Origin: Cliona cf. orientalis | Lineage: Eukaryota > Porifera > Demospongiae > Clionaida > Clionaidae | DNA: 64,000 nucleotides | Reading direction: 5' to 3' | Assembly (NCBI GenBank): GCA_963930775.1 | Contig: OZ005694.1 | Span: 10,246,899-10,310,898 of the forward strand | Part shown: in pieces, positions 1 through 12,400 of the stretch | How positions within the stretch are numbered: position 1 is the stretch's first letter | How the letters are laid out: every line of letters starts with the position of its first letter | Translations under genes and position numbers: made by a program | Notes under the pieces: model-generated | Seen by the model: the letters and a program-made list of their open reading frames with translations, nothing else | Told to the model about the DNA's origin: nothing | The model's database searches: none

Positions 1-551
1 TGACGACCCACTCCATGGTGATGCTGTAAAGTGTTCCATTAGATCTCGGGCTCTCCATGATAGACACTCATCATTTGATAATATCTTTCATGAACTAATT
101 AACTCAAATCCTGTCCCATTCAAGAATGCTCTTTTATTCTATATAGACACTACATTTCGCTTGTCTAGATCATAGCTATATAGAACTATATAATAATAAT
201 ATATTATTATTACTGTGTACCATTATAGTAATTAAATTTTTGTGGTGGAGTACTGTGCAATAATTACTGAAAGTATATCTATTGCAATAATAATAATAAT
301 ATTACATATAGCTATACTGTACATTTTGAGATCTTATGCAGTGATCACATGCAAGTCATGTGACAGTATTCTCAGGACCTTAAAGTGTTTAGTGATCCTT
401 TAGGTGAAATATTGAAAATTGAATTTTATATTCAATTTTCATTATTAATTTTTTAATAAGTTACTAAAATTTAATAGTATACTTGAAACAAAAGATTCAT
501 ATCCATTTCTTGAAAACATTATTATTGTATACAGCAGGTTTGTAAAGAAAG
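1..551. other. AT-rich flank, no gene seen
   Basis: I see no exon-like open frame or structured element here. The composition is AT-rich with short ATT/ATA runs. It lies left of the first unit of the ankyrin array and shares no obvious sequence with the spacers between units. Confidence 0.4.
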
Positions 552-793
552 TTTGAAAAATAATCAATATTCAATTTTCATATTTTATTGATAATTGTTG
601 AAGAAGATTTAAGTGAATGCCATTCATCATTTTGACAAATAGAAAATCAATTGGTCCAAACATACATGCCCCAAAAGAAAATTTGAAAATTGAACTTATT
701 AATCAATATTTAATTTTTGCACTTATTAATTGTTAAATAAGACTTAAATGAATGTCATTCATCATTTTGACAAATAGAAAATCAATTGGCCCA
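552..793. repeat. Two-copy tandem repeat (~125 bp)
   Basis: Two diverged copies lie next to each other, at about 552-671 and 681-793. Both end in the same stretch, from CATTCATCATTTTGAC to CCAAACATACATGC. The repeat ends just left of the point near 806 where homology to the array unit begins, so it marks the left border of the array. Confidence 0.6.
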
Positions 794-805
794 AACATAC
801 ATGCA

Positions 806-2057
806 CCCTTCTCCTCCCAGTTAGAGTGAATAGAGCTAGGGAGGAGCAGCTCATAGGTAGTCATGTGACTGTTACCAAGGTGGTAGTAGCTGTTCACAGC
901 AACCTAGTTACATAACTTGGTCACAAGGAGCTAATATATGTATTAAATTTTTGTATGTTTTCATGGTACAATATAATATATTATTTATTCTGCAATGATT
1001 AGAATATAATATGATGCACCTGATAATATATAGCAACAGAAATTAAAGGTTTGCTAGCAGCTGGCAATTAAATGCTCACTGAACTAAAAAAATTAATAAT
1101 GATTCATGAAAGGCTGTTTTTCTTGACACAAAAAATTAAAAATGCAGGGTCCGTGCATGACAGCACACAAGTTAGTACGGTGGCCGAGAAGGACACTGCC
1201 GCGGCGGCTCAAGCCGCCGTGGGCCGCCCAAAAGCCGCCAATGGCCGCCAAAGGGCCGCCCATCGGCTGCGGCTGGCCGCCGCGGCTCAGCCGCGCCCGC
1301 CAATCTGTTTGAAAATCGATTCTCTAGCTTACAACTGGTTAATTAGACTATTATCCAGCACGCATGCGCAAGCGGTCAATGTCTTTATCATCGTCCCAAC
1401 GATATGCATACGGGCATCTGGACACAGTGGATTATAACGGCGATCAAATACAACAAAGAAACGGACTCGACCTCGTTTGGATTCGATCGATACTGGGTAA
1501 AGGGGCTAAAATGTTTGTTGGTCACTCTATCAACCGCGTGCTTTCTGCCCATGCGCACGCAGTACTAAATTACCAGACCACGCCCACCGAAGCGTTTAAG
1601 CGCACGCTCGATATCTGCTAAGCACGAGAACGATCACCACTGATAAAGAAAGGGCGGTATACGTTACATAAACCTTTCCCTCTCGATTATCCCCACTGCA
1701 GCGTTTAGTTATTAGCTAATAATTATTTTTCTGACAAACACGCGGAGGGTTGAATTCCCGAGTAAACGCAATGATCTAGATCACACCTAGCGTTGTCCAG
1801 TTAACCATTCGTGAACTGAATATCGATTTTAAAGTTTTGGCGGGCGCGGCTGAGCCGCGGCGGCCAGCCGCAGCCGATGAGCGGCCCTTTGGCGGCCAGC
1901 GGCGGCTTTCGGGCGGCCCCAACGCGGCTTGGGCCGCCGCGGCAGTGTCCTTCTCGGCCACCGTAAGTTTCACACAATCACACTATAATATAATACATCA
2001 ATTCTGATACTTGACTAGAAGTGGGGAAGTGTGTTATCCAAGGAACAACGTGTATGA
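806..2057. other. Left end of first array unit (downstream spacer)
   Basis: From about 806 the sequence matches the region downstream of the death-domain exon in the other loci (about 9081-9440, 16582-17020 and 24314-24800). Shared landmarks are CTCCTCCCAGTTAGA, CATGTGACTGTTACCAA and GGTTTGCTAGC. The match is interrupted only by the GC-rich insertion at 1176-1965. I see no gene of its own here. Confidence 0.6.
1176..1965. mobile_element. GC-rich fold-back (long-TIR) DNA element
   Basis: The ends read TACGGTGGCCGAGAAGGACA and its reverse complement. They continue as inverted arms of about 150 bp made of GCCGCC/GGCCGC words, ending near an ATCGAT motif. The roughly 450-bp centre has no convincing transposase frame. 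Paralogous spacers lack the insert. Comparison with them suggests an uninterrupted CACACAAGTTTCACAC-like target, with AGTT present on both sides (1170-1173 and 1966-1969), so a short target duplication is likely. The extra AG at 1174-1175 leaves the left boundary uncertain by two bases. The family is not recognised. Confidence 0.7.
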
Positions 2058-5000
2058 TTATGCTGTAGGTTTAAGGATCTCTGTAGTAATTGACTGAGCA
2101 GCTTCTGATAGCCCAGCTTTGTTCAGGGCATCTCTCAGTCCTTCCAGGGTGGCATAGCTCGTACTCCCTCTCTGGTCCCCTGGAGCCCACTGGAGCCAGT
2201 CGGCTAGCATTGCACTGAGCAGACTTTTGGGTGCAGTAGCATACAAGGGAGGTCTGGCTTGAATTTCATTCAGCTCAGGTGGATCAAATCCTAGGTGTGT
2301 ACCAATCTCTCTCCATTCAGCACAGTACTTGCACAGTTTTGCATACAAGACTGAATGGTTTTTTTTCTAAGAGTTTAGTGGGTTTGGATTTGGGTTCTCT
2401 TTTTTCAGTCTGAGGCTCTGCAGCTGTTGCTGCCACATCTTCTTGTTTTCTTTCTTCAGCTGTTATCACCACATCTTCTTGTTCTCTTTCTTCAGCTGTT
2501 GTTGCTGTATCTTCTTTTGGAGCAAGCGTCCACTGAGCATTTTCCGCATCTGTAATAAAATTAAATTCAACATGAAAATTTAATAGTTGTGTGAGTAATG
2601 ATATGCTTTATACTACTATATGCAAATATTACTGCTCTACTGTTAGAAACTTCTTAAGTAAGGCAGTACTCACCCCAGTGAATGTATTTTCTTAAATGAG
2701 ATACTGTTGCTGCACTAAGTTGATTACTTCCTTGCTTATCAGCACTAATAATGTATGGGTTTCCATCATTTAGTACTTTCGCAATGTTATTTGAATGAAA
2801 TAGCTCATCTTCATCGATAAATGAGGCTGGATCAGCAGAGTCCATAAAATATTCTTGAAGTGTAACAGTTTCACAGAATTCTTCCTTTGCTTGATGAATT
2901 TCTTGGATTATCTTGAAGAGTATATTTGTACAAAGCAATTTCCGTGCTTCTTCAGATTTTGCAACAATAATAATTCCTTTGCTGTTATTGACCATCTCAA
3001 CATAGCACTCTATTCCTTCCTCCATAAACCAATGGATGCCATTCTTCCACATAGTACAGCGACGATTATACAGTTGAAGCGTTGTTGCATCATTTCCTTT
3101 TGCACTTGGGTTTGAGGGCTGTTCATGAGCTGCTGGGAGAGCAAAAGTATGAGCCAATCGTAGAAGCAAGACATGAAGAAATCTTGGAGGTAGATAATCA
3201 AATTTCCCACAGCACTTCACATACCAACCAATGCTGTAATTGTAGAATTTAGGGGTTCTAATGCTATTTCTTCTCTGTATTCCACACAATGCAGGGAAAT
3301 ACAGCAATCGGGGAGCACAGAAATCTTCTGTGGTTATTACTGAGTAGTCAAGCTTCACCTCAGCATGTCTAAACTCTTGACAGTACTGGAGTTGAATCAA
3401 GCATTCAATAGTAATGTATTCGGGAAGCATGCTGGTTAAGTATGTCTGTGGAAGAATGCCCATACTAGCACTGTGTGGATCTGTGGATAATGGAAATTCG
3501 TGGGCTGAATCTTTTGAGAATAAAAGCTTGTGTACTTCATTAGTCAGCTTGGAGACATTTAAGAGCAGCAAGTAGTCCTCAATCTTACCACTCTTACTCA
3601 CTATTATCATCAACAATCCAATATTATGAAGCTCCATTATTTTAGGGTATATAGACTCAGCTGCATTGGGCAAATGGATTCCAGTTTCCATGATATGAGT
3701 CAGAAGAGTTTGAATTCTGCATGTGACAGTACCTTTGAAATCTTTCTCAAATAATCCAAGAATAATGGCTGCTTCTACTGAAAGACGATATGTTAATGCT
3801 CTTTTTACTATCTTGTTTAATGTATGATGCACACATGTTGATGAGCGGGGATTGCAACAATTTATGATTAAATCATTTTTACCCTTGACAATTTCTATCG
3901 CTGGGACTTTTGATGAAAGGGAAAAATACTTATGAGTAAACTTGGATACTAAAGCAGCCTTCCTCGTTGCTTCTTGTTTGGTAATGAGGTCGAGATGGCT
4001 ACCAATTACTAATACTTTACAACTATTTTCTTTTAGTTTTGCACAATGATATGAAATAAAGCCAAACCAGTACCCGAGCTCTTCAAAAATGTGCTTACTA
4101 TATTTCTGAAAATCTACAAGCACCAAAAATACATTTGTTCCCTGTTTTGACTGCAGTACACTTGACATAATTGCTGAATGTGAGGAATAATACTCGGGAT
4201 CCCCAGCAAAGTCATAGTAGAGTACTCTTCCAATGGATTTGTGTCTATATTCAGAAGGAATGATACCACTGGTGTGAGGAGGAACTATAGCTTCTGAAAC
4301 TTGCTTAAATGAAGAAAAGAAATTTTGCCTCTTTAGTGATTCAATCAGTGTGCTTTTACCTGATTGCTTGTAGCCTAGGACAAATACTCTTGTTAGTCTC
4401 TGTGCACCAGAGTATTTTTTGGAGGATAGGATTTGAATCTGTTTATAATCATCCTGAATTCTATCATGCTCACCTTTCAAATATGTTTCAATGATATTTC
4501 TAGTATTGCCATCGCTTGCAACTTCCAAAACAGATTTCCCAGAACCATTTCTTAAATAAATTGGAGCATGAAAAGTATAGAGTAACTTGTGCACACTTTT
4601 CTTTTTTCCATGAATTGCTGATATATGTAGTGGTGAATTACCATCAGTATTTGTGGTGACTACTGAAAAGTTAAAAGTATTTATCAATATCTGTGCTAAG
4701 TCATCTTGATCATTCAAGCAGGCATAGTGTAAAAGATTTCTTCCTTTAAATCCAATAACATTAATATCAGCTTTATGTTCTTCCACAAGTTTTTGAACGA
4801 ACGTAAAATGTCCTTTGATGCAAGCCAAATGAAGTGGAGTTTCTCTTTTATTATTCTGATGGTTCACAGGAGAGTGATATTTAGATATCAGCAGTGTAGC
4901 TACTTCACTATTACCATCTAAGGCAGCATAATGGAGGGGGATGTTCCCATCATTATCAGATTCTCGAATCATTGAATCAAGCTTGTAGTTTGTCACTAGA

Positions 5001-7285
5001 TGTTTTATTAGCTCCACATGTCCTCGTTGACAAGCAAGGTGCAATAAGCTGCAACCATCAGTTCCCTTGCAGTCAGCACTACAATTTAATTCTTTAATAA
5101 AGCAGTCTACCACTTCTACTTGTCCATTAAAGGCTGCTCTTTGTAATGGTGTGTGATTGTTTATATCACAGGCATTAATATCTGCTTTATGCTCTCCTAT
5201 AAATGCTATAATAAACATTGGATGTGCATTGGTACATGCTAAATGAAGTGGAGTTTCTCTTTTGTTATTAAGAGGAGACACAGGAGAGCCGTACTTTGTT
5301 ATCAGCAGTGTAGCTATTTCAATTTGACCACCTAAAGCAGCATAATGAAGAGGAGTATTCTCGTAATCATCACGAATATTTGGATCAAGCTTGTATTCTG
5401 TCACTAATTGTTTTACTACATTTTCATGTCCTTGTTCACAAGCAAGGTGTAATAAACTGCAACCATCAGTTCGATCCTTGACATCAGCACTACAATTGCA
5501 TTCTTTAATAAAGTAGTCTACCACCTCCGCTTGTCCATTAAAGACTGCTCTTTGCAATGGTGTATGATTGTTGATATCATAGGCATTAATATCAGCTTTG
5601 TACTCTGCTACAAGTGTTTTAATAAACATTAGATCATGTGCATTGGTACATGCCAAATGAAGTGGAGTTTCTCTTTTGTTATTAAAAGGAGACACAGGAG
5701 AGCTGTATTCTCTTATCAGCAGTGTAGCTATTTCAATTTTACCACCCAAAGCAGCATAATGAAGAGGAGTATTCTCATAATCATCAAGAATATTTGGATC
5801 TTGCTTGTAGTCTGTCACTAATTGTTCTACTAGGTTTTCATATCCTTGTTGACAAGCAAGGTGTAACAAACTACAGCCATTGATTCCCTTGACGTCCGTA
5901 CTACAATTAAATTCCGTAATGAAACATTTTACCACCTCGGCTTGTCCATTGAAGGCTGCACTCAATAATGGCGTATGATTGTTTATGTCACGAGTACTAA
6001 TATCTGCTTTGTGTATTTTCACAAGTGTTCGAATGAATGCTAAATGTCCTTTAGTACAAGCCACATGAAGTGGGGTTTCCTTTCTATCATTCTGAGGATT
6101 GATGGGGGAGCCAAATGTCAGTATCATCAGTGTAGCTACTTCACTATTGCCATCTAAGGCAGCATAATGGAGGGGGCTGTTCCCATCATTATCACATTTT
6201 TGAATCATTGAATGAAGTTTATGATTTATCACTTCTTGTTCTATTAGCTCCAGACGTCTTTGTTTACAAGCAAGGTGCAATAAACTATTAATACCAGCAA
6301 CAATATTATGATCCTTTAATAATTCACTCAATGTATATCGTGTTAATAACATTTCAACCACTTCAAGCTGGGTTTCACGACAAGCCAACTGTAATGGTGT
6401 CATATGATCTTTTCCTTCACCATTTGGGCTATATTTAAATTCATCAATCAAAAAGATAACTGTATTAATTTGCCCATATCTGGCAGATGCACATAGTAAA
6501 TTATCATCACGAAGTATATCTCGTAAACCATAATTAAGCACAAGTGCCTTTGCAACATGGAAGTGGCCACTGCTACAAGCCACATCAAGCGGTGATTCAT
6601 CATCTTTATTTCTACAATATATAGCCATATGAATGTCAGTGTAATTCACAGTGAGTATTCTTACTATCTTCTCTGGATCCCTAGCACCGCGCACAGCATA
6701 GTGGAGAGAATTATTTCCATTGTTATCATTAGATGATGGAGTCATTTCGTACTTATATAGTAGTACATCTAATAGCTCCGTATATCCTTCATAACAAGCA
6801 TAGTGTAATATGGTCCTGCCATCACACCCTGTTGTGCTTGGATCACACTTAAACGTATCAATCAAGCATTCTATGATATCTGTACGTCCATGTCTTGCTG
6901 CTGTATGTAATGGTGTATCATTGTCTTTGTCGCGAGTATTTAAGTCTGCGTCATGCCCTATGATAAGCACTCTGATAACATCAAGGTCTCCACTGCCACA
7001 AGCAACATGAAGTGGAGTTTGTTTGTTTTCATTTTTACAATCAACAGGCCAATTGTATTTTGTGATTAGTAGTTTTACTGCTGTAACTTGACCACATGAA
7101 GCAGCAGTATGGAGCAAATGATACTTTGACACTAGATCTACACCATACCTGTCTAGACTTTGATCCAGTATGGTCTCAATTTTTGTTAAATTTCCTTCTG
7201 TGACAGCAGCATGGACTACTGTTAAGTTCTTGTCATCAAGTGGCTGTGGCTGGAGGCTCAAATTTGTAGAATTTTTGGATGCCAT
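2058..7285 (-). CDS. Ankyrin-ROC-COR-death domain protein, locus 1 (frameshifted death-domain exon)
   Basis: Two exons: 7285-2674, donor GTGAGT, and 2549-2058, acceptor TTACAG. Exon 1 encodes about 1,537 residues: ankyrin repeats from about 25 to 900, then a ROC-like GTPase with P-loop GYKQSGKST at about 971, DFAG followed by DPEYY, and GSHLDLIT, then a COR-like and post-COR region. Exon 2 encodes a short EEREQED linker and a death domain. The linker and death-domain frames disagree: the junction has eight A residues where intact paralogues imply one fewer, and read as given the protein stops shortly after the junction. The total exon length is 5,104 nt, one over a multiple of three. This is either a recent lesion or a homopolymer assembly error. 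By analogy to DAPK1, death-domain signalling is possible; that is inference. The sequence after the COR region resembles locus 2, while the ankyrin and GTPase parts resemble loci 3 and 4. Confidence 0.85.
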
Positions 7286-7655
7286 TGGGAGTCAACTCAA
7301 TGAGCACACAGATATTCAATACTTGAAAGTTGTTCTCTCACTGTGGATAATACCACAGACATAATTCAATTACCTAGTGACGATAAAATCGATTTCCAGG
7401 CCTAGAATCTTGAGCGGTACGTATTTATTAGACTCTTTACACGGCTCTCTAAAAATAATTAATATTTTTATGATAGCGACTGTTAATGCTAACTTAAATA
7501 CTTACTACTTCTTCTTGTCGATCGATCACACCCCCTATAGCCTACGAATACCGCACCATAGACTACGTACCCGGGATTGGGTACGTAGTCTTCTCTATAG
7601 CTAGCTATGACCGCACCCAGTTTTGATCTCGTGACCTAAAATTCCCTATTCGGCA

Positions 7656-7664
7656 TTACGTCAT
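7656..7664 (-). promoter_or_regulatory. CRE/ATF-like site upstream of locus 1
   Basis: The + strand reads TTACGTCAT (reverse complement ATGACGTAA), about 370 bp upstream of the start codon. The same word, inside a conserved GGCATTACGTCATA context, lies upstream of all five loci. A bZIP site is inferred from the known TGACGTAA half of CREB/ATF motifs; function is untested. Confidence 0.45.
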
Positions 7665-7953
7665 AATAATTAAGCGCACGCGCAGTACAGTACGTACCTG
7701 AGCTGCATAGATCTATAGATAATCTAGGTACATGTGTATGGTTAATAGCGCCATAGCTATAATGCATACAATCTCCTTGCTGGTATCAGCTGCTATTCAT
7801 GGTGATAACCAGATCCACTAGTCCTAGATCTAGAATAGGGATTAGTAGTGCTATATATGTTTCCCACACATTAATAATAATTATTTTGATGCAATAACAT
7901 GACCTCAAGTCAAGACAAAAGACATAAAAATTTTAATGATGGGTAGTAACTAT

Positions 7954-9080
7954 TTACTGCTTGGCTAGATTATTCTTCGTTCTGTCTAGTTTCACCATGA
8001 TGGTCCTCAGATCAATTTTCTTGTCCACCTTGATGAACACACCTTTTGACACTTTAACACTCTTGATCCATTCTGGCAGCACCTCCATTAGGTACTTCAA
8101 ATGAGTCTCCACCTTGTCTGTACATAAGATCATGACATCGTCAATTAAATAATGACACAAAATCGTTTTACATTGTATACATGAATAATGAGGGGTTATC
8201 CAGGCCAAGGTTGAGGGACCATTTTTGAGATGCGGGTGTGATCTAATATTATTTACAAAAGGGAACTACCTGGCTACATTTAGATTCCTAGCTGCTAACT
8301 GACCTGGAGGTAGCCTTGAAGGATGGCTGTCGACCAGCTTCTTGACCACGTCCTCCCTGGGTAGGGCCGCCTTCTTCTCTGTCACAAAGAACCCCCTCAC
8401 AATGCGGACAAAGTCAGGTAGCCGACTCAGCATTTCCAGCTGTCTCTCTTTGACGGGATCTCGAGTGATGGCTAGCTTAGCCTTGGCCGCTTCCTTGGCT
8501 TGAATCTACGGGAACAAAGCAGAAATGAAACTTCAAAAAATAGGTACCATAGTGCAACTGCAGATAGCTGACCTATTTAGGCCTCATCAGTGCAGTGCAG
8601 CACTAGATGTGCCAACTACGTATGAAATACCATGGTATTACTGATACTGTACCTTTTCTAAGAGTGCTAAAGATACTCCTTTCAACTCCGGATTGGTCGC
8701 ATCACTCTCCTCCTCCCTCTCCGCCACCGCCGCCACCCCCTGCACTCTCCTCTCCCCCTCCCTAGCCTCCCCAGGGTCATCAGCCTCACTCCTCCCCACC
8801 CTACCATCACTAGCACTAGCCAGTGCAGCATGTACTCGCTGTCACGTTGAGTACATCTTGGCTTTCATGTAAGTATCTTTGATTGGTGGAACAGATAGAG
8901 GGGTATAGCTTCTACTTCAGGGATGGAATCTTGCAGGGTTCTATCTTAAGATCTTATCATCTGGTATGTGCAGCGGAGGCTTGAGAGACGCTAAGAACGC
9001 TTTGTACGTGGTGCTTTTTTGTGATTTCAGTCAAGTTTTGGTTGAGTTTCCTTCTTCTCGTGATGAGTGTGGTGGCATTA
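7954..9080 (-). pseudogene. CDT1 3'-exon fragment (exons 5, 4 and most of 3)
   Basis: This is a partial copy of the CDT1 gene at 38504-42176. Exon 5 (8117-7954) is open to its stop and keeps its TACAG acceptor; it encodes the end of the C-terminal winged helix (WIKSVKVSKGVFIKVDKK). Exon 4 (8505-8304) keeps both splice signals. An exon 3 remnant runs from its donor at 8653 to about 9080, is diverged, and then breaks off into array spacer. Exons 1 and 2 are absent, so there is no start, PIP degron or complete geminin-binding region. It is a hitchhiker of the tandem duplication. Confidence 0.85.
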
Positions 9081-9445
9081 AATCATGTGACTGTTACCAA
9101 CTGCTCTTGGCAACCTGGTTAACTTGGTCATAAGAAGCTAATACATGTATTAAATTTTTGTATGTTTTCCTGATACAGTATTATTATAAAATTCACTCTG
9201 CAATGATAGCTAATAATAATTATTATGATGCACCTGAGTATTTATCTGATGATAATATTATAGCAACAGAAATTAAAGGTTTGCTAGCTGGCAATTAAAT
9301 GCTCACTAAACTAAAAAATAAGATCCATGAAAGGCTGTTTTTCTTGACACAAAAACTTAAAAATGTAGGGTGTGTGCATGACAGCACACACTAATGTTAC
9401 AAAAGTGGGGAAATGTGTTGTGCATGCAAGGGATAATATGCATGA

Positions 9446-12400
9446 TTATGCTGTAGGTTTAAAGATCTCTGCAGTAATTGACTGAGCAGCTTCTGATAGC
9501 CCAGCTTTGTTTAGGGCATCTCTCAACCCTTCCAGGGTGGCATAGTTTGTGCTTCCTCTCCGATCCTCTGGAGTCCACTGGAGCCAGTCTGTTAGCATTG
9601 CTCCAAGCCAACTCTTTGGAGCATTATTTAATAATAGTGGTCTGGCTTGAATTTCATTTAGCTCACTTGGACGGAATCCTAGATATGTACCGATCTCTCT
9701 CCATTCGGCACTGTACTCGGTCAGTTTGTCATATAAAATTGAATAATGATTTTCTGAGAGTTTTAAATTGGATTTGGGTTCTCTTTCTTCAACCTGAGGC
9801 TCTGCAGCTATTGTTGCCACATCTTCTTCTCTTTCAGTAGATGTTGTCGCTGTAGCTTCTTGTTCTCTTTCTTCAGCTGTTGTCGCCACATTTTCTTGTT
9901 CTCTTTCTTCAGCTGTTGTTGCTGCATCTTCTTGTTCTCTTTCTTCAGCTGTTGTTGCCACATCTTGTTCTCTTTCTTCAGCTGTTGTTGCTGCATATTC
10001 TTTTGGAGCAAGTGTCCATTGGGCCTTTTCTACATCTATAAAAAATTTATATTATATATGCATGTGAGCAATGACACACCTTTACTACTAATATAATAAT
10101 ATTATATTTATTATTAGTTAGGCACTGCTATAGGAGGTTTCTATGTGATTTAGAAGACCGATGGACTCTGTATATATAGAATCCCGAGCGAAGCGAGGGT
10201 TCTATGAGAGCCCTGAGTAAAATTTAATTATGCTAATTTTTTGGCCCATAATGCTATTCTCAAATGCTCAAAAAATCCCTAATAATGCTCCAGAAGTGCA
10301 TCTATAATTCCCAATACACTGCCCATTATGCTCAAGTTGAACCGACAATAATGTTAACAAAAATCGATGTGAGACATGAGGAGACTTGGCAACTATCATA
10401 GAGTGCAGCCATTTCAATTTTACATGTGTTCAGATTCAAAAGTTGGTACCAGCTGATTGATCAACCCTTTACGAGTCCATGATAAGTAGTCCAGACGTTG
10501 TGACAAAGGTCAATTAACAGGTCCTTGCAATTGTGTGCCCTAAAATTCTCAAAATTATGCCAGTTGATGCGTATAATGCTAGCATAATTCTCAAATTCTT
10601 ACACATACCTATTATGCTCAAAATTATGCCAGCATAATTTACCTACCCCTAGCCCTGAGGTCTTCTAAATCCCATAGAACCCGACTAAACAGTGTCTAAC
10701 AAATTTAGTTTTGTATTGCTAGAGCCAAGGGCAAAACTTGTAGGTGACTATGAAAATCTTGTAGAGGTGACTATGAGACATAGATACTTGTCAGTATAGC
10801 CAATCAAGTTGCAGTATCTGTTACAGCTATGATCTAAGTATGGATAATTTTAAATTGCTCTATTGTTAAAAACGTGAGGTAGCTAGTACTCACCCCAATG
10901 GATATATTCTCTCAAGTGAGATACTTTTGCTGCACTAATTTGAGTACGCCCCTGTTTGCTGATTATTACTGGTTTTCCTTCTTTGAGTTCTTTGGCGATG
11001 TCATTTGGATCATATAGCTTATCTTCATCGAAAAATAAGGCTGGATCAGCAGAGTCCATAAAATATTCTTGAAGTGTAACGGTTTCACAGAATTCTTTCT
11101 TTGCTTGACGAGTTTCTCTAATTATCTTGAAGAGCATATCTGTGCAAACCAATTTCCATGCTTCTTCAGATTTTGTAATGATGATAATTCCTTTACTATT
11201 ATTTACATTCTCAACAAAACACTCTACTCCTTTTGTCATGAACCAGTGAATGCCATTTTTCCACATAGTGCAGCGGCGATTATATAGCTGTACAGTTGTT
11301 GTAATATCCGATGAGTTTGAGGGCTGAGGATCACATGCTGCTGGAAGAGCAAACGTATGAGCCAATCGAAGAAGCAAGACATGAAGAAATCTTGGAGGTA
11401 GGTAGTCAAACTTTCCACAACACTTTATATACCAACCAATACTGTAGTCATAGTTAGCGGGAGTTTGAAGATTATTCTTCCTCTCTGTTTCGCATAGTGC
11501 AGGAAAGTAGAGCAATTTAGTAGCACTGAAATCTTCTGTGGTTATTACAGAGTCAAATTTAACCTCAGCATGGCTAAACTCCTGACAGTATTGGAGTTGA
11601 ATCAAGCACTCAGTAGTGATATATTCAGGAAGTATGCTGGCCAAGTATGTCTGTGGAAGAATACCCATACTAGCACTGTGTGGATCAATGGATAAAATAT
11701 TCCTCTTGGCAGAATCCTTTGAGAATAAAAGTTTATGAACTTCATTAGTCAGCTTAGGTACATTTAAGAGTAACACATAATCCTCGAGCTTGCCATTCAT
11801 ACTCTCTATTATCATTAATAATCCAATGATATGAAGCTCCATTACTTTTGAGTACAAAGTATCGGCCATGTCTGGCAAGTACACTCCAGTTTCTATGATA
11901 TGAGTCAGCAGAGTTTGAAGTTTACAAGTAACAACATTTTCAAAGTCTTTCTCCAACAAACCAAGAAGAATTGCTGCTTCTTCTGAAAGTTGAAATGTTC
12001 CTGCTTTTCTCACTAGTTGATGTAACACAGTATATACAGATTTTGATGAGCGAGGATTACAACAATTTAAAGTTAAATACTCTTTTTCAACTTCAAATGT
12101 GACTTTAGGCATGTGAGATAAATACATTTGAATAAATTGTGATACTAAGTCAACCTTTTCCTTTGCTTCAGCTGGGGTAATAAGATCAACATAACTGCCC
12201 ATTATTAATACTTGACACTTTTCTCTCAGTTTTTCACAGTTATAAGAAATAAAACTGAGCCAATATCCTAGCTCTTTTTGAATATGAATTTTTTCTTTTT
12301 GAAAGTTTACAAGAATCAAACAAATGTTTGTTCCTTTTTCTGACTGCACTACACTTGACATGATAGCTGAGTGTGAGGAGTAATACTCTGGATCTCCAGC

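Noticed and set aside
1072-1621. Open frames of 85-121 codons over the left arm of the GC-rich element
   Set aside because: They run through the GCCGCC arm and into AT-rich flanks, with Ala/Arg-rich low-complexity translation; this follows from the repeat composition.
7954-9080. A second functional CDT1 gene
   Set aside because: The exons for the degron and most of the geminin-binding region are missing and exon 3 is broken; only 3' exons remain.
9808-10096. Frames rich in Gln/Lys or Phe/Ser/Cys across the linker repeats (also 17327-17698 and 25213-25509)
   Set aside because: They are other-frame and antisense readings of the EEREQED minisatellite.
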